DNA of 64,000 bases from Nocardia vinacea. Lineage in GTDB: Bacteria; Actinomycetota; Actinomycetes; Mycobacteriales; Mycobacteriaceae. The stretch spans positions 9,610,001 to 9,674,000 of the forward strand of contig NZ_CP109149.1 in assembly GCF_035920345.1 (NCBI RefSeq), read 5' to 3'. Shown here one piece after another: positions 1-8,167 of this stretch. A program made the translations under genes and the position numbers. Under the pieces are notes generated by a model. It worked only from the letters and a program-made list of their open reading frames with translations. It made no database searches and was not told the DNA's origin. Every line of letters starts with the position of its first letter. The stretch's first letter is position 1.

Positions 1-120
1 CCGGACGAGGATCTGGCCAGCCTGAAGACGGTCGGCGACGCTGTCGCCTACATCCAGAAGCTCGAGGCCGAGAACGCTGACGCGGCCGCGGAGCTCAAGG
101 CCAAGTTCGACGCCGAGTAG
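1..120 (+). CDS. acpM: Meromycolate extension acyl carrier protein, C-terminal end (partial)
   Basis: The window opens inside this gene. The last 39 codons read in frame 1 to a TAG stop and encode the end of an acyl carrier protein (…[15 protein letters not shown]…) followed by a charged Glu/Ala/Lys tail. Such an extended tail is known for mycobacterial AcpM, the carrier of growing meromycolyl chains. The phosphopantetheine serine lies upstream of the window and cannot be checked. The gene sits 10 bp before kasA, the order known from mycobacteria, so co-transcription is likely. The identification rests on the tail and on the neighbour. Confidence 0.85.
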   Translation, partial: PDEDLASLKTVGDAVAYIQKLEAENADAAAELKAKFDAE

Positions 121-130
121 GGCCGACACC

Positions 131-1381
131 GTGACCACTCCTTCCACCTTGAACGGGAATTTCCCCAATGTCGTCGTCACGAGTATGGCGGCGACCACGT
201 CGATCGCTGGTGATGTCGATGCGACGTGGAAGGGACTCCTCAACGGCGAGAGCGGTATCGACGTTCTCGACGACCCCTTCGTCGAGGAGTACGACCTTCC
301 GGTCCGCATCGGCGGTCACCTGAAGGTCCGGCCAGATACCCTGCTGAGCCGTGTCGAATGTCGGCGCATGGCCTACGTCGAGCAGCTCGCGACCGTACTC
401 GGTCGCGAGGTCTGGCAGAACGCAGGCAGCCCCGAGGTCGACCCGGAGCGTCTGGGTGTGGCGATCGGTACCGGGCTCGGCGGCGGTGACGCGCTCATCG
501 ACTCGGTCGACAAGCTGAAGAACGGTGGCTATCGCAAGATTTCGCCGCTGGCTGTTCAGATGGTCATGCCGAATGGTCCGTCGGCCGTCGTCGGTCTCGA
601 ATTGAAGGCCAGGGCAGGAGTGGTCACTCCGGTCTCGGCATGCTCATCGGGCTCCGAGGCCATCGCCAATGCGTGGCGAATGATCGTCATGGGTGACGCC
701 GATATAGTCGTCACCGGTGGCGTCGAGGGTTTCATCGACGCGGTGCCGATCGCGGCGTTCACCATGATGCGCGCGATGAGTACCCGCAATGACGACCCGA
801 AGGGCGCCTCGCGTCCCTTCGACAAGGATCGCGACGGTTTCGTCTTCGGCGAGGCCGGTGCGCTGATGGTCATCGAGACCGAGGAACACGCCAAGGCTCG
901 TGGCGCGACGATCCACGCGCGCCTGCTGGGCGCCGGTATCACCTCCGATGGCTTCCACCTGGTCGCACCCGATCCCACAGGTGACGGTGCCGCCCGGGCG
1001 ATGACCAGGGCGATGCAGACCGCGGGTCTGACGCCCAAGGACATCACCCACATCAACGCGCACGCGACCGCTACCCCGATCGGCGACACCGCCGAGGCGA
1101 ACGCGATCAACAAGGCCGTGGGCAACCACGCTTCGGTGTACGCGCCGAAGTCGGCACTCGGTCACTCGATCGGCGCCGTCGGTGCGCTCGAATCGGTGCT
1201 CACCGTGCTCAGCATCCGCGACGGTATCGTCCCGCCGACGCTGAACCTGGAGAACCAGGATCCGGAGATCGATCTGGATGTGGTGCACGGCGAGGCCCGC
1301 CGCCAGGAGATCGAGTACGCCATCAACAACTCGTTCGGTTTCGGTGGGCACAATGTCGCGCTCGCCTTCGGTCGGGCATAG
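131..1381 (+). CDS. kasA: Beta-ketoacyl-ACP synthase KasA (mycolate FAS-II)
   Basis: KasA condenses malonyl-AcpM with the growing acyl-AcpM chain in mycolic acid synthesis. The protein is 416 aa from a GTG start, the same length as M. tuberculosis KasA. All catalytic residues fall at the same numbers as in that enzyme: Cys171 in SACSSGS, His311 in NAHAT, Lys340 in PKSALGH and His345 in GHSIG. It starts 10 bp after acpM. In M. tuberculosis kasB and then accD6 follow; here accD6 follows directly after a 202-bp gap, so this is the only ketosynthase of the block. The function is well supported; KasA rather than KasB is chosen from length and position. Confidence 0.95.
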   Translation: MTTPSTLNGNFPNVVVTSMAATTSIAGDVDATWKGLLNGESGIDVLDDPFVEEYDLPVRIGGHLKVRPDTLLSRVECRRMAYVEQLATVLGREVWQNAGSPEVDPERLGVAIGTGLGGGDALIDSVDKLKNGGYRKISPLAVQMVMPNGPSAVVGLELKARAGVVTPVSACSSGSEAIANAWRMIVMGDADIVVTGGVEGFIDAVPIAAFTMMRAMSTRNDDPKGASRPFDKDRDGFVFGEAGALMVIETEEHAKARGATIHARLLGAGITSDGFHLVAPDPTGDGAARAMTRAMQTAGLTPKDITHINAHATATPIGDTAEANAINKAVGNHASVYAPKSALGHSIGAVGALESVLTVLSIRDGIVPPTLNLENQDPEIDLDVVHGEARRQEIEYAINNSFGFGGHNVALAFGRA

Positions 1382-1398
1382 CCGCTCGGTAACCGATT

Positions 1399-1464
1399 CA
1401 GTCTGTGCGGAGCCCCTACATGGTTACGCAAGCCGCCGCCTCCGGGGCTTGACCGCACAGACTG
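1399..1464. repeat. Long imperfect hairpin between kasA and accD6
   Basis: The left arm (1399-1416) and right arm (1444-1464) pair perfectly over 12 outer and 6 inner base pairs, interrupted only by a 3-nt TGA bulge in the right arm. The 27-nt loop lies at 1417-1443. No T-run follows. It lies within the 202-bp kasA-accD6 gap, which holds no gene. It could be a processing or attenuation element or a factor-independent terminator without a U-tract; the sequence does not decide. Confidence 0.6.
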
Positions 1465-1583
1465 GCTGACTGCACAACGATCGCCGGTGCGGTCGACCGA
1501 CGCCAAAGTCGGTCGACCTCACCGGTGTTCGACATACGCAGCCGCGGGAGCGGCGCACTTCCTTGAGGTGAGGAGAAAACGCG

Positions 1584-3017
1584 ATGACAATTGTGGCTCC
1601 CGCGTTCCGACCAGAAACTGCCACCGATCCGCGTGATCCGCTCGGTCGGCTCCAACGCTTCTTCGACCCCGGAACCGTGCTACCGCTGCACCCGCGCGAC
1701 AAGTCCGGTGTGCTCGCCGCGATCGGCGAGGTGGATGGTGTCCGCACCGTCGCCTACTGCTCCGACGCCACCGTCATGGGCGGCGCGATGGGCGTGGAGG
1801 GCTGCAAGCACATCGTCGACGCGATCGACACCGCTATCGATTCCGCCATTCCGGTGGTCGGCATCTGGCATTCCGGCGGCGCTCGCCTGGCTGAGGGGGT
1901 CGAGGCGCTGCACGCGGTCGGCCTGGTCTTCGAGGCCATGGTTCGCGCGTCCGGCCTGGTGCCGCAGATTTCGGTGGTGCTCGGCTTCGCGGCCGGTGGC
2001 GCCGCCTACGGCCCGGCGCTGACCGACATCGTGATCATGGCGCCGGAGGGCCGGATCTTCGTGACCGGTCCCGATGTGGTGCGCAGTGTGACCGGTGAGC
2101 AGGTCGATATGGCCACCCTGGGTGGTCCGGAGACGCACGGTAAGAAGTCCGGTGTCACGCACATCGTCGCCAATGACGAGGCCGACGCGCTGCACCGTGG
2201 GCGGCGCCTTGTGTCGATGTTCGCCGAGCAGGGCGAATTCGATCTGGTCGCGGCCGCGCACGGTGATGTCGATCTGAAGGCGATGATGCCGGAATCGGCC
2301 AAACGTGCCTACGACGTGAAGCCGATCGTCCACGAACTGCTCGACAACGTCGACGGTGAGTCCTCGTTCGAGGAACTGCAGGGCGGTTACGCGCGCAGCA
2401 TCGTTACCGGTCTCGGGCGGCTCGGCGGGCGCACTGTGGGTGTGCTCGCCAATAACCCGATCCGCCTCGGGGGCTGCCTGAACTCCGAAAGTGCGGAGAA
2501 GGCAGCGCGTTTCGTGCGGTTGTGCGACGCGTTCGGCATTCCGCTGGTGGTGCTCACCGATGTGCCCGGGTACCTGCCCGGTGTCAGCATGGAGTGGGAA
2601 GGTGTGGTCCGGCGCGGTGCGAAGCTGCTGCACGCATTCGCCGAGGCCCGGGTGCCGCGGGTCACGCTGGTTACCCGCAAGATCTACGGTGGCGCCTACA
2701 TCGCGATGAACGCCCGTTCGCTCGGTGCGACCGCGGTGTACGCCTGGCCCGGTTCCGAGGTCGCCGTGATGGGCGCCAAGGCCGCCGTCGGCATCCTGCA
2801 CAAGAAGGCCCTCGCGGCCGCGCCGGAGGAAGAGCGTGAGGCGCTGCACGAGCGTCTGACGGTCGAGCACGAGCGCATCGCCGGTGGTGTCGAGCGGGCC
2901 ATCGCGATCGGTGTCGTGGACGACGTCATCGACCCGGCCAAGACCCGCAGCACCATTGCCGCGGCATTGGCGGCGGCACCGGTGCGCAAGAGTCACCACA
3001 AGAACATTCCGCTGTAA
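1584..3017 (+). CDS. accD6: Acyl-CoA carboxylase carboxyltransferase (beta) subunit AccD6
   Basis: AccD6 is the carboxyltransferase half of the acetyl-/propionyl-CoA carboxylase that supplies malonyl-CoA to FAS-II; a biotinylated alpha subunit, not in this window, is required. The 477-aa protein has the two crotonase-type halves of the family, with the Gly-rich oxyanion elements GFAAGGAAYGPALTD in the N half and YGGAYIAMN in the C half. The ATG is preceded by a good AGGAG eight bases upstream. Its position after kasA matches mycobacteria. A terminator hairpin follows within 15 bp of the stop, so it ends the FAS-II unit. Confidence 0.93.
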   Translation: MTIVAPAFRPETATDPRDPLGRLQRFFDPGTVLPLHPRDKSGVLAAIGEVDGVRTVAYCSDATVMGGAMGVEGCKHIVDAIDTAIDSAIPVVGIWHSGGARLAEGVEALHAVGLVFEAMVRASGLVPQISVVLGFAAGGAAYGPALTDIVIMAPEGRIFVTGPDVVRSVTGEQVDMATLGGPETHGKKSGVTHIVANDEADALHRGRRLVSMFAEQGEFDLVAAAHGDVDLKAMMPESAKRAYDVKPIVHELLDNVDGESSFEELQGGYARSIVTGLGRLGGRTVGVLANNPIRLGGCLNSESAEKAARFVRLCDAFGIPLVVLTDVPGYLPGVSMEWEGVVRRGAKLLHAFAEARVPRVTLVTRKIYGGAYIAMNARSLGATAVYAWPGSEVAVMGAKAAVGILHKKALAAAPEEEREALHERLTVEHERIAGGVERAIAIGVVDDVIDPAKTRSTIAAALAAAPVRKSHHKNIPL

Positions 3018-3028
3018 ATCCAGTGGTG

Positions 3029-3064
3029 AAAGCGGGCTTCGGGATTTCCGGGGCCCGCTTTTCG
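3029..3064 (+). terminator. Terminator after accD6
   Basis: A perfect 9-bp stem (AAAGCGGGC at 3029-3037, GCCCGCTTT at 3053-3061) is followed by further T residues, a classical intrinsic terminator closing the acpM-kasA-accD6 unit. Confidence 0.8.
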
Positions 3065-3163
3065 TTCGTATTGTTCTCGTTATCGGACCTGGGGTGACGG
3101 GCATATATCGATCGGGTTTCCGCGCGGCAATATAGTTGAAACTTCGGCGATACGAATAGCTCG

Positions 3164-3169
3164 TACGTT
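3164..3169 (+). promoter_or_regulatory. -10 box of a leaderless promoter for the dicarboxylate transporter
   Basis: TACGTT ends 6 nt before the ATG at 3176 and no Shine-Dalgarno sequence is present, the arrangement of an actinobacterial leaderless transcript. Confidence 0.5.
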
Positions 3170-3175
3170 GCGCGC

Positions 3176-4543
3176 ATGAGCGTGACGATCGAAACCACCA
3201 CAGCAACGGACCCGGTGCGCAAACCGCCCTGGTACCGCTCGCTATTCCTGCAACTGCTGGTGGCGATCGTGGCCGGAATTCTGGTCGGCAAGCTCTGGCC
3301 CGACTTCGGCGCGGATCTCAAACCGCTGGCCGACGGGTTCATCAAGCTGATCAAAATGGTGATCGCGCCGATCATCTTCTGCACGGTGGTGCTCGGCATC
3401 GCCCATGTCGGCGATATGAAATCGGTCGGCCGGATCGGTGTGAAGGCGCTGATCTACTTCGAGGTGATCACCACTTTCGCGCTGCTCTTCGGTTTGCTGG
3501 TCGGCAACCTGGTGAAGCCGGGTGCGGGCTTTCATATCGACGCGCAGACCCTGGCGACCGGTGCCGAGAAGATCGCCAAGACCACCAAGAACGGCGAGCT
3601 ACCGCATACCGTCGACTTTTTGCTGAATATCATTCCGGCATCGGTGATTTCGGCATTCGCGGAGAATGCGCTGCTGCAGGTGTTGTTCTTCGCGGTGCTG
3701 TTCGGCTTGGCGCTGGCGAAGTTCGGTGAGCACGGCCCGCCGGTGATTCTGGAGGCGGTCGATCACATCGGGAAGATCTTCTTCACGATCATCGGCTGGA
3801 TCATGAAATTGGCGCCGCTGGGTGCGTTCGGCGCGATGGCCTACATCGTTGGGCAGTACGGACTTTCCGCGCTCAGCAGCTATGGCAAGCTGATCGCCTG
3901 TTGTTATGGGGCGGCGGTGTTGTTCCTGCTGGTGCTCGCGGTGGTCGTGCGGGTCTTCGCCGGGGTGAGTCTGTGGAAGCTCGTCAAATACATCAAGGAT
4001 GAGCTGTTCCTCGCGCTCGGCACCGCGTCGACCGAGGTGGTGCTGCCGCGGATCATGATCAAGCTGACCGAAGCCGGTTGCTCACGAGCCACCACCGGGC
4101 TGGTGATACCGACCGGGTATTCGTTCAATCTCGACGGTGCGACGCTGTATCTGTCCATCTGCGTGCTGTTCTTGGCGCAGGCGCTCGGGGTGGATCTGAG
4201 TCTCGGCGAGCAGATCACGGCCGTCGGCGTGCTGATGTTGACCTCGAAAGGTATGGCGGGCGTACCGGGTTCGTCATTCCTCGCGCTGTCGGCGACGATC
4301 ACCGCGATCGGGCACGGATCGATTCCGGTGGCAGCGGTCGCGCTGTTGCTCGGGGCGGATCGGCTGATGGATTCGATGCGGGTCACGGTGAATCTACTCG
4401 GCAATTGCGTCGCGACCTTCGTGGTCGCGAGGTGGGAGGGGCAGTTGGATTCGGAGCGGATGCGCAAGGTGCTGGATGGGGAAGAGGTGCCGCCGTTGGA
4501 AGACAAGGACCCGATGGTCGCCTATACCGCTGAAGAAGCTTGA
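3176..4543 (+). CDS. dctA: C4-dicarboxylate / cation symporter (DctA-like)
   Basis: This is a membrane symporter of the dicarboxylate/amino acid:cation (DAACS) family, likely importing succinate, fumarate or malate. The 455-aa protein has many hydrophobic segments and the family signatures SFNLDGATLYL near residue 314, the reentrant-loop segment SSFLALSATITA, and GNCVATFVVARWEG near the end, which closely resembles DctA. The ATG follows a TACGTT box by 6 nt with no Shine-Dalgarno sequence, so the mRNA is probably leaderless. It stands alone between the accD6 terminator and an HxlR regulator. Glutamate as substrate is a less likely alternative. Confidence 0.88.
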   Translation: MSVTIETTTATDPVRKPPWYRSLFLQLLVAIVAGILVGKLWPDFGADLKPLADGFIKLIKMVIAPIIFCTVVLGIAHVGDMKSVGRIGVKALIYFEVITTFALLFGLLVGNLVKPGAGFHIDAQTLATGAEKIAKTTKNGELPHTVDFLLNIIPASVISAFAENALLQVLFFAVLFGLALAKFGEHGPPVILEAVDHIGKIFFTIIGWIMKLAPLGAFGAMAYIVGQYGLSALSSYGKLIACCYGAAVLFLLVLAVVVRVFAGVSLWKLVKYIKDELFLALGTASTEVVLPRIMIKLTEAGCSRATTGLVIPTGYSFNLDGATLYLSICVLFLAQALGVDLSLGEQITAVGVLMLTSKGMAGVPGSSFLALSATITAIGHGSIPVAAVALLLGADRLMDSMRVTVNLLGNCVATFVVARWEGQLDSERMRKVLDGEEVPPLEDKDPMVAYTAEEA

Positions 4544-4591
4544 CTGTTGGCGTCCGGCGGGTAAAGCCGCCGCCGGGCACCGCGGGCTCGG

Positions 4592-4597
4592 TAGCAT
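4592..4597 (+). promoter_or_regulatory. -10 box of a leaderless promoter for the HxlR gene
   Basis: TAGCAT ends 6 nt before the GTG at 4604; there is no Shine-Dalgarno sequence. Confidence 0.5.
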
Positions 4598-4603
4598 CGA
4601 CAG

Positions 4604-5074
4604 GTGCGCTACGAGGAACTTGCTGATGAGCCGTGTTCGATCACACGGCCGCTGGTGATCCTGGGCGACCGCTGGACCCTGGTGATCCTGAAATATTCGT
4701 TCGCGGGCGTGCGGCGGTTCAACGCATTCCAGAGCGCGCTCGGTATCTCCCGGAGCCGATTGCAGGATCGGCTCGATCGGCTGATCGAACACGGGATTCT
4801 GGTCAAACAGAAGGCTGCAGTCGGTGCGTACGAGGAGTACCGGCTGACGCCGAAGGGACACGATATCTATCCGATCCTGATGGCGATCCGGGATTGGGGC
4901 GATACATACATGGCACCCGAAGGTCCGCCGGTGCACTACCGCCATTCGGACTGCACCGGCGAAGGGCACATCAAACTCGAATGTGACTCGTGCGGAACCG
5001 AACTCACCGCACGCGATATCTCCGCCGAGCCGGGTCCTGGCTTCACCTCCGAAGATGGACGTCAGGTCGGCTAA
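4604..5074 (+). CDS. HxlR-family transcriptional regulator
   Basis: A 156-aa winged-helix DNA-binding protein. Residues about 12-75 hold the HxlR core (CSITRPLVILGDRWTLVIL, then a recognition helix around SRSRLQDRLDRL). The C-terminal 50 residues add a small Cys-containing segment (HSDC … CDSCGTEL) that could bind a metal; this is an inference. HxlR proteins commonly sense electrophiles or redox state and control nearby enzymes. No obvious target is adjacent on the same strand; the convergent lipoprotein is separated by a terminator. The GTG start is placed by the TAGCAT box 6 nt upstream. Confidence 0.85.
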   Translation: MRYEELADEPCSITRPLVILGDRWTLVILKYSFAGVRRFNAFQSALGISRSRLQDRLDRLIEHGILVKQKAAVGAYEEYRLTPKGHDIYPILMAIRDWGDTYMAPEGPPVHYRHSDCTGEGHIKLECDSCGTELTARDISAEPGPGFTSEDGRQVG

Positions 5075-5093
5075 CCGCCGGGTGTTCCCGTAT

Positions 5094-5139
5094 AACGAGT
5101 GAGTATCTCGCAAGCTATTGCCTGTGCGAGGCACTCGTT
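5094..5139. terminator. Bidirectional terminator between the HxlR gene and a lipoprotein gene
   Basis: Nested inverted arms (AACGAGTG 5094-5101 with CACTCGTT 5132-5139, and CTCGCA 5107-5112 with TGCGAG 5125-5130) form one long hairpin between convergent genes. It fits a shared terminator without a clear U-tract. Confidence 0.6.
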
Positions 5140-5157
5140 GGATATGCGGCAGCCCAA

Positions 5158-5625
5158 TTATGAACCGAGGCGGGCCTTTTCGGTGGGGTTGTCGCGGTTG
5201 ACGCACTCCTGGTACAGGTCCGGGGTGCCGATGTGTTCCTGGCAGTCCCAGGTGGTGGTGCCGACCGTGATGGGGATGACGAAGCCGACGTCCCACAGAT
5301 CCGATTGCACGGCATAGGCATTGGTGACTGCGAGGGCGGTGGGGCAGGCGGTGTCGCCCTTGGTGGTGACGGCCGAGACGGCCAGGCCGAAGGGGCCCGC
5401 GCCGCAGGAGATCGTGGTGGGCTCGGCGACCGCTGGGGTGGTCGGCGGCGGGGTGGTGACCGTGGTCGGGGTTGCCGCCGCATAGGTGGTGGTGGGGTGT
5501 GTGGTTGTCGCGTGCGCGGTGGTGCTTGTGGCTTTGGCGCTGTTGTCCTCCTTGTCGCAGGCCGCCAGGCCGAGCATGAGAACCGCGGCCGCCACGACTG
5601 TCGAGAGTGCACTGATGGAACGCAT
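5158..5625 (-). CDS. Secreted lipoprotein of unknown function
   Basis: A 155-aa protein with a lipoprotein signal peptide (MRSISALSTVV … LGLAAC), so it is probably lipidated at the Cys and anchored outside the membrane. A Thr/Pro-rich linker of about 45 residues follows, then a globular domain with three Cys (TISCG, TACPT, WDCQE) that may form disulfides. The start was chosen at 5625 because a full AGGAGGT Shine-Dalgarno sequence lies 8 nt upstream; a longer open frame is unsupported. No family was recognised. The gene is convergent with the HxlR gene. Confidence 0.75.
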   Translation of the reverse strand: MRSISALSTVVAAAVLMLGLAACDKEDNSAKATSTTAHATTTHPTTTYAAATPTTVTTPPPTTPAVAEPTTISCGAGPFGLAVSAVTTKGDTACPTALAVTNAYAVQSDLWDVGFVIPITVGTTTWDCQEHIGTPDLYQECVNRDNPTEKARLGS

Positions 5626-5859
5626 AAAAGCCGACCTCCTCGTTGTGCAATCAACGGCAGGGGTTGCCGAACCCACCCCCGATTCGTTCCGCCACCCTAG
5701 CGCGGTGGGCCAGCGTGCAGGCGATGTTCCGTCGGCGTGCCGATCGGGGTACAGCTCGGGCGGCGCAGTCCGGTCGGAGGGCTCCGATTGGCTGCCGATC
5801 GGTGGGTGCGCGGGTCTGCCTGGGATGCGCGGTGTCGGGGGTGGGGCAGGATCGCGGTG

Positions 5860-6555
5860 TCAGTCGCTGTGCCAGGTTGCGACCTGGTCCAGGTCTTCGC
5901 GGGCGGTGCGGAAGGTATTGACCGGGTGGTCCGGGTCCGGATAGCCGAAGGAGATCGCGGCGACGACTCGGCGGTTTTCGGGCAGGTCGAAGTAGGTGTG
6001 CAGGAAGGGTGAGTAGGAGGCGAGGGCGGCTTGGGGTGCGGCACCGAGTCCAAGGCTCTGGGCCGCGAGGAGGAAGGTGCCGATGTAGAGGCCGCAGTCG
6101 ATGGCGCCGTACACGCCGAGGTCGGCCTCGGTGGTGACGATCGCGACGTGCGGGGCGTCGAAGAGTTCGAAGTTGCGCATGGCTTGGCGCATGGTGCCTG
6201 CCTGATCGCCCTTCACGATGCCGACGCTGTCGTAGAGCTGCAGGCCGCATGCGCGTCGACGATCGCGGTAGGCGCCGGCGTACTGCGCGGGAAATGCGAA
6301 ATCCGGTTCCGGCTCGGCGATTGCGACGTGTTCGAGGAGTTCTTTGCGGAATCGGTCGGTGCCCGCGTCCTCGGTGAGGACGACCTGCCAGGGCTGGGTA
6401 TTGCACCAGGACGGGGTGCGCTGGGCCAGCCGCAGCAGGGCCTCGATGGTGTCGCGTGGGACCCGGTCGGATTTGAACTGACGGCAAGTCCATCTGTTGT
6501 CGAGGATGTGGCTCAGTGCCGTGAACTCGTCGGTCTGCAGGCTGGTCGGGCTCAT
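5860..6555 (-). CDS. Nitroreductase-family FMN oxidoreductase
   Basis: A 231-aa flavoprotein of the nitroreductase superfamily, which reduces nitro, quinone or enone substrates with NAD(P)H. The N-terminal FMN-phosphate segment RWTCRQFKSDRVPRD and the segment RTPSWCNTQPWQVV are typical, as is the C-terminal ISFGYPDPDHPVN. The start at 6555 was taken because AGAGGG lies just upstream and the flavin-binding region begins about 20 residues in; the open frame extends further without support. The substrate is unknown. It appears monocistronic. Confidence 0.88.
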   Translation of the reverse strand: MSPTSLQTDEFTALSHILDNRWTCRQFKSDRVPRDTIEALLRLAQRTPSWCNTQPWQVVLTEDAGTDRFRKELLEHVAIAEPEPDFAFPAQYAGAYRDRRRACGLQLYDSVGIVKGDQAGTMRQAMRNFELFDAPHVAIVTTEADLGVYGAIDCGLYIGTFLLAAQSLGLGAAPQAALASYSPFLHTYFDLPENRRVVAAISFGYPDPDHPVNTFRTAREDLDQVATWHSD

Positions 6556-6894
6556 GGGCACCCTCTTCGAGTTGGTCTTATTTCGAGACTGAACGCTAGC
6601 ATCTGTGGTCTCGTTTTGGAATCGGCGAGGTGGGATCATCGGGCGTATGGTGTTGCATGCCGAAGTTAATGTCGCGGTTACATTCGTGAAACCGGTTGGG
6701 GTGCATACGCATTGACCGGGCTTGATAGCGAAATTGCTTGGCCCACTTCGGGATACGCGGCGCCGCCCAGCGCCGGAAGTGAGGTTCGGGTGGTCGGAGT
6801 GATTCGGTGAAAGATGCCGTGCGGGTCCGAGTCGGCCCGTAGCCTCCCGGCTAGATTAAAAAGCAAATGCTCCTGATTTACTGGAACGGGGATC

Positions 6895-7230
6895 ATGTTG
6901 AAGGTTGGTCTTGCGACCGTGTTCGCTTGCGGTGCAGTGCTTCTCGGTGTCACCGGATGTAGTGAGGGGACCGAATCGCATGGCGATCACACCCCCACCA
7001 GCGTGCCGGTTGAGACCAGTGCACCGGCGCCGACCAGCGCCGCGGTCCAGTCGACCATCGCATCCGAAGCCCCGGCTCCACCCGCGCCGGAAGCGACATC
7101 GGTAGCGCCGCCGCCCGCCGCGGCACCGGAACCGCAAGCGCCACCGGCCGTGCAGGCGCCGCAGCCCGAACCCGCCAAACCCGCACCGACATTGACCGCC
7201 CCCGGATTCGAACCACGCGCGGGCTACTGA
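6895..7230 (+). CDS. Small proline/alanine-rich lipoprotein
   Basis: A 111-aa protein with a lipoprotein signal (MLKVGLATVF … GVTGC). The remainder is low-complexity Pro/Ala/Thr/Glu and probably disordered, as in cell-wall-spanning linkers of actinobacteria. No catalytic domain is visible. It lies 16 bp upstream of the SGNH hydrolase and may share its transcript, which makes an envelope role plausible (inference). The 255 bp before it (6640-6894) hold no gene and probably carry its promoter and that of the divergent nitroreductase. Confidence 0.7.
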   Translation: MLKVGLATVFACGAVLLGVTGCSEGTESHGDHTPTSVPVETSAPAPTSAAVQSTIASEAPAPPAPEATSVAPPPAAAPEPQAPPAVQAPQPEPAKPAPTLTAPGFEPRAGY

Positions 7231-7246
7231 CAGCGGAGGAAACACC

Positions 7247-8167
7247 GTGACCAGCAAGCTCTCTCGTCGTTGTGCCCGGTGGCTCGGGGTGGTGACGGCG
7301 ACCGTGGCGGCGGTTGCCGCAGTGCCCGCGGCGGAGGCGGCGCCGCCCGCCGCGCCGGGTAGTTCCTTGGTGGTGCTCGGAGATTCCTTCGCCGCCAATG
7401 GTTTTCGGTGGGAAGCCGATGCGAAGGAGTGTCTGCGCGGACCGACTTCGTGGCCGACACAGCTGAGCCGATTGATGGGTGTCGCGGGTGGCTCCGACTT
7501 CGTGGACGTGTCGTGCTCCGGCGCGGCGATCGAGACCGAGCGGGGTTATTCGCTGGTTCAGGAGGCGATCAACGCCGATAAGGCGGGGGCATTCGGGCCG
7601 CGAACCAAGTTGATCGCAGTGCAGTTCGGGCTCAACGACATCTGGGGAGCGAATCCGGCCACACTGTGGACCTCGCTGGTTCCGTGCGTCCTCAATGTCG
7701 CCGAGGGGTGTGGTTTGGAAGCCGCCGCACAGGGGCGGATCACCGACTATCGGGGCGTATCGGGTGCGCAGTATGCCGAACGCATCCGCGCGGTGATCGA
7801 ATATCTGCGGTACTACGCGCCGCAGGCGAAGGTAGTGCTGGTCGGCTATCCGGAATTGTTCCCGGCCGGGCAGAGTTTCACCTGTCTCAGCGTGCTCGGC
7901 GTCGGGCAGTACGTACAGCCGCGGGGTGCCGGGCTGGTCGAATATCTGGATCGCATCGATGCGGCGCAGCGGGACGCGGCGGCGCAGCTCGGAATCGAAT
8001 TCTTCGACTCCAGGGCGCTGACGGCCGGGCACGGGTTGTGTTCGGCGCAGCCGTGGTTGAACGGTGTGCTCGATCCGCGCGCGGATCCGGTCGGGATTCC
8101 GTTTCATCCATCGGCGCACGGGGATTCGGTGATCGCTGGAGCGCTGTACGAGCGGTACGGCAAGTGA
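7247..8167 (+). CDS. Secreted SGNH/GDSL-family hydrolase
   Basis: An exported esterase/lipase-like enzyme of 306 aa with a Sec signal peptide (about residues 1-31, ending AEA). SGNH blocks are visible: block I VVLGDSFAANG with the nucleophile Ser, block III FGLNDIW with the Asn, and block V HPSAHGD with the catalytic His. Cys residues (KECLRG, VSCSG, VPCVL, EGCGL, FTCLS, GLCSA) suggest disulfides. The stop overlaps the start of the following membrane acyltransferase (GTGA), so the two are translationally coupled. Joint action on acylated envelope glycans is an inference. A GTG start is used. Confidence 0.85.
   Translation: MTSKLSRRCARWLGVVTATVAAVAAVPAAEAAPPAAPGSSLVVLGDSFAANGFRWEADAKECLRGPTSWPTQLSRLMGVAGGSDFVDVSCSGAAIETERGYSLVQEAINADKAGAFGPRTKLIAVQFGLNDIWGANPATLWTSLVPCVLNVAEGCGLEAAAQGRITDYRGVSGAQYAERIRAVIEYLRYYAPQAKVVLVGYPELFPAGQSFTCLSVLGVGQYVQPRGAGLVEYLDRIDAAQRDAAAQLGIEFFDSRALTAGHGLCSAQPWLNGVLDPRADPVGIPFHPSAHGDSVIAGALYERYGK

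Noticed and set aside
6678..6953. 91-aa minus-strand ORF overlapping the start of the Pro-rich lipoprotein gene
   Set aside because: No ribosome site and no coding-like third-position bias; it overlaps a gene with a clear lipoprotein signal.
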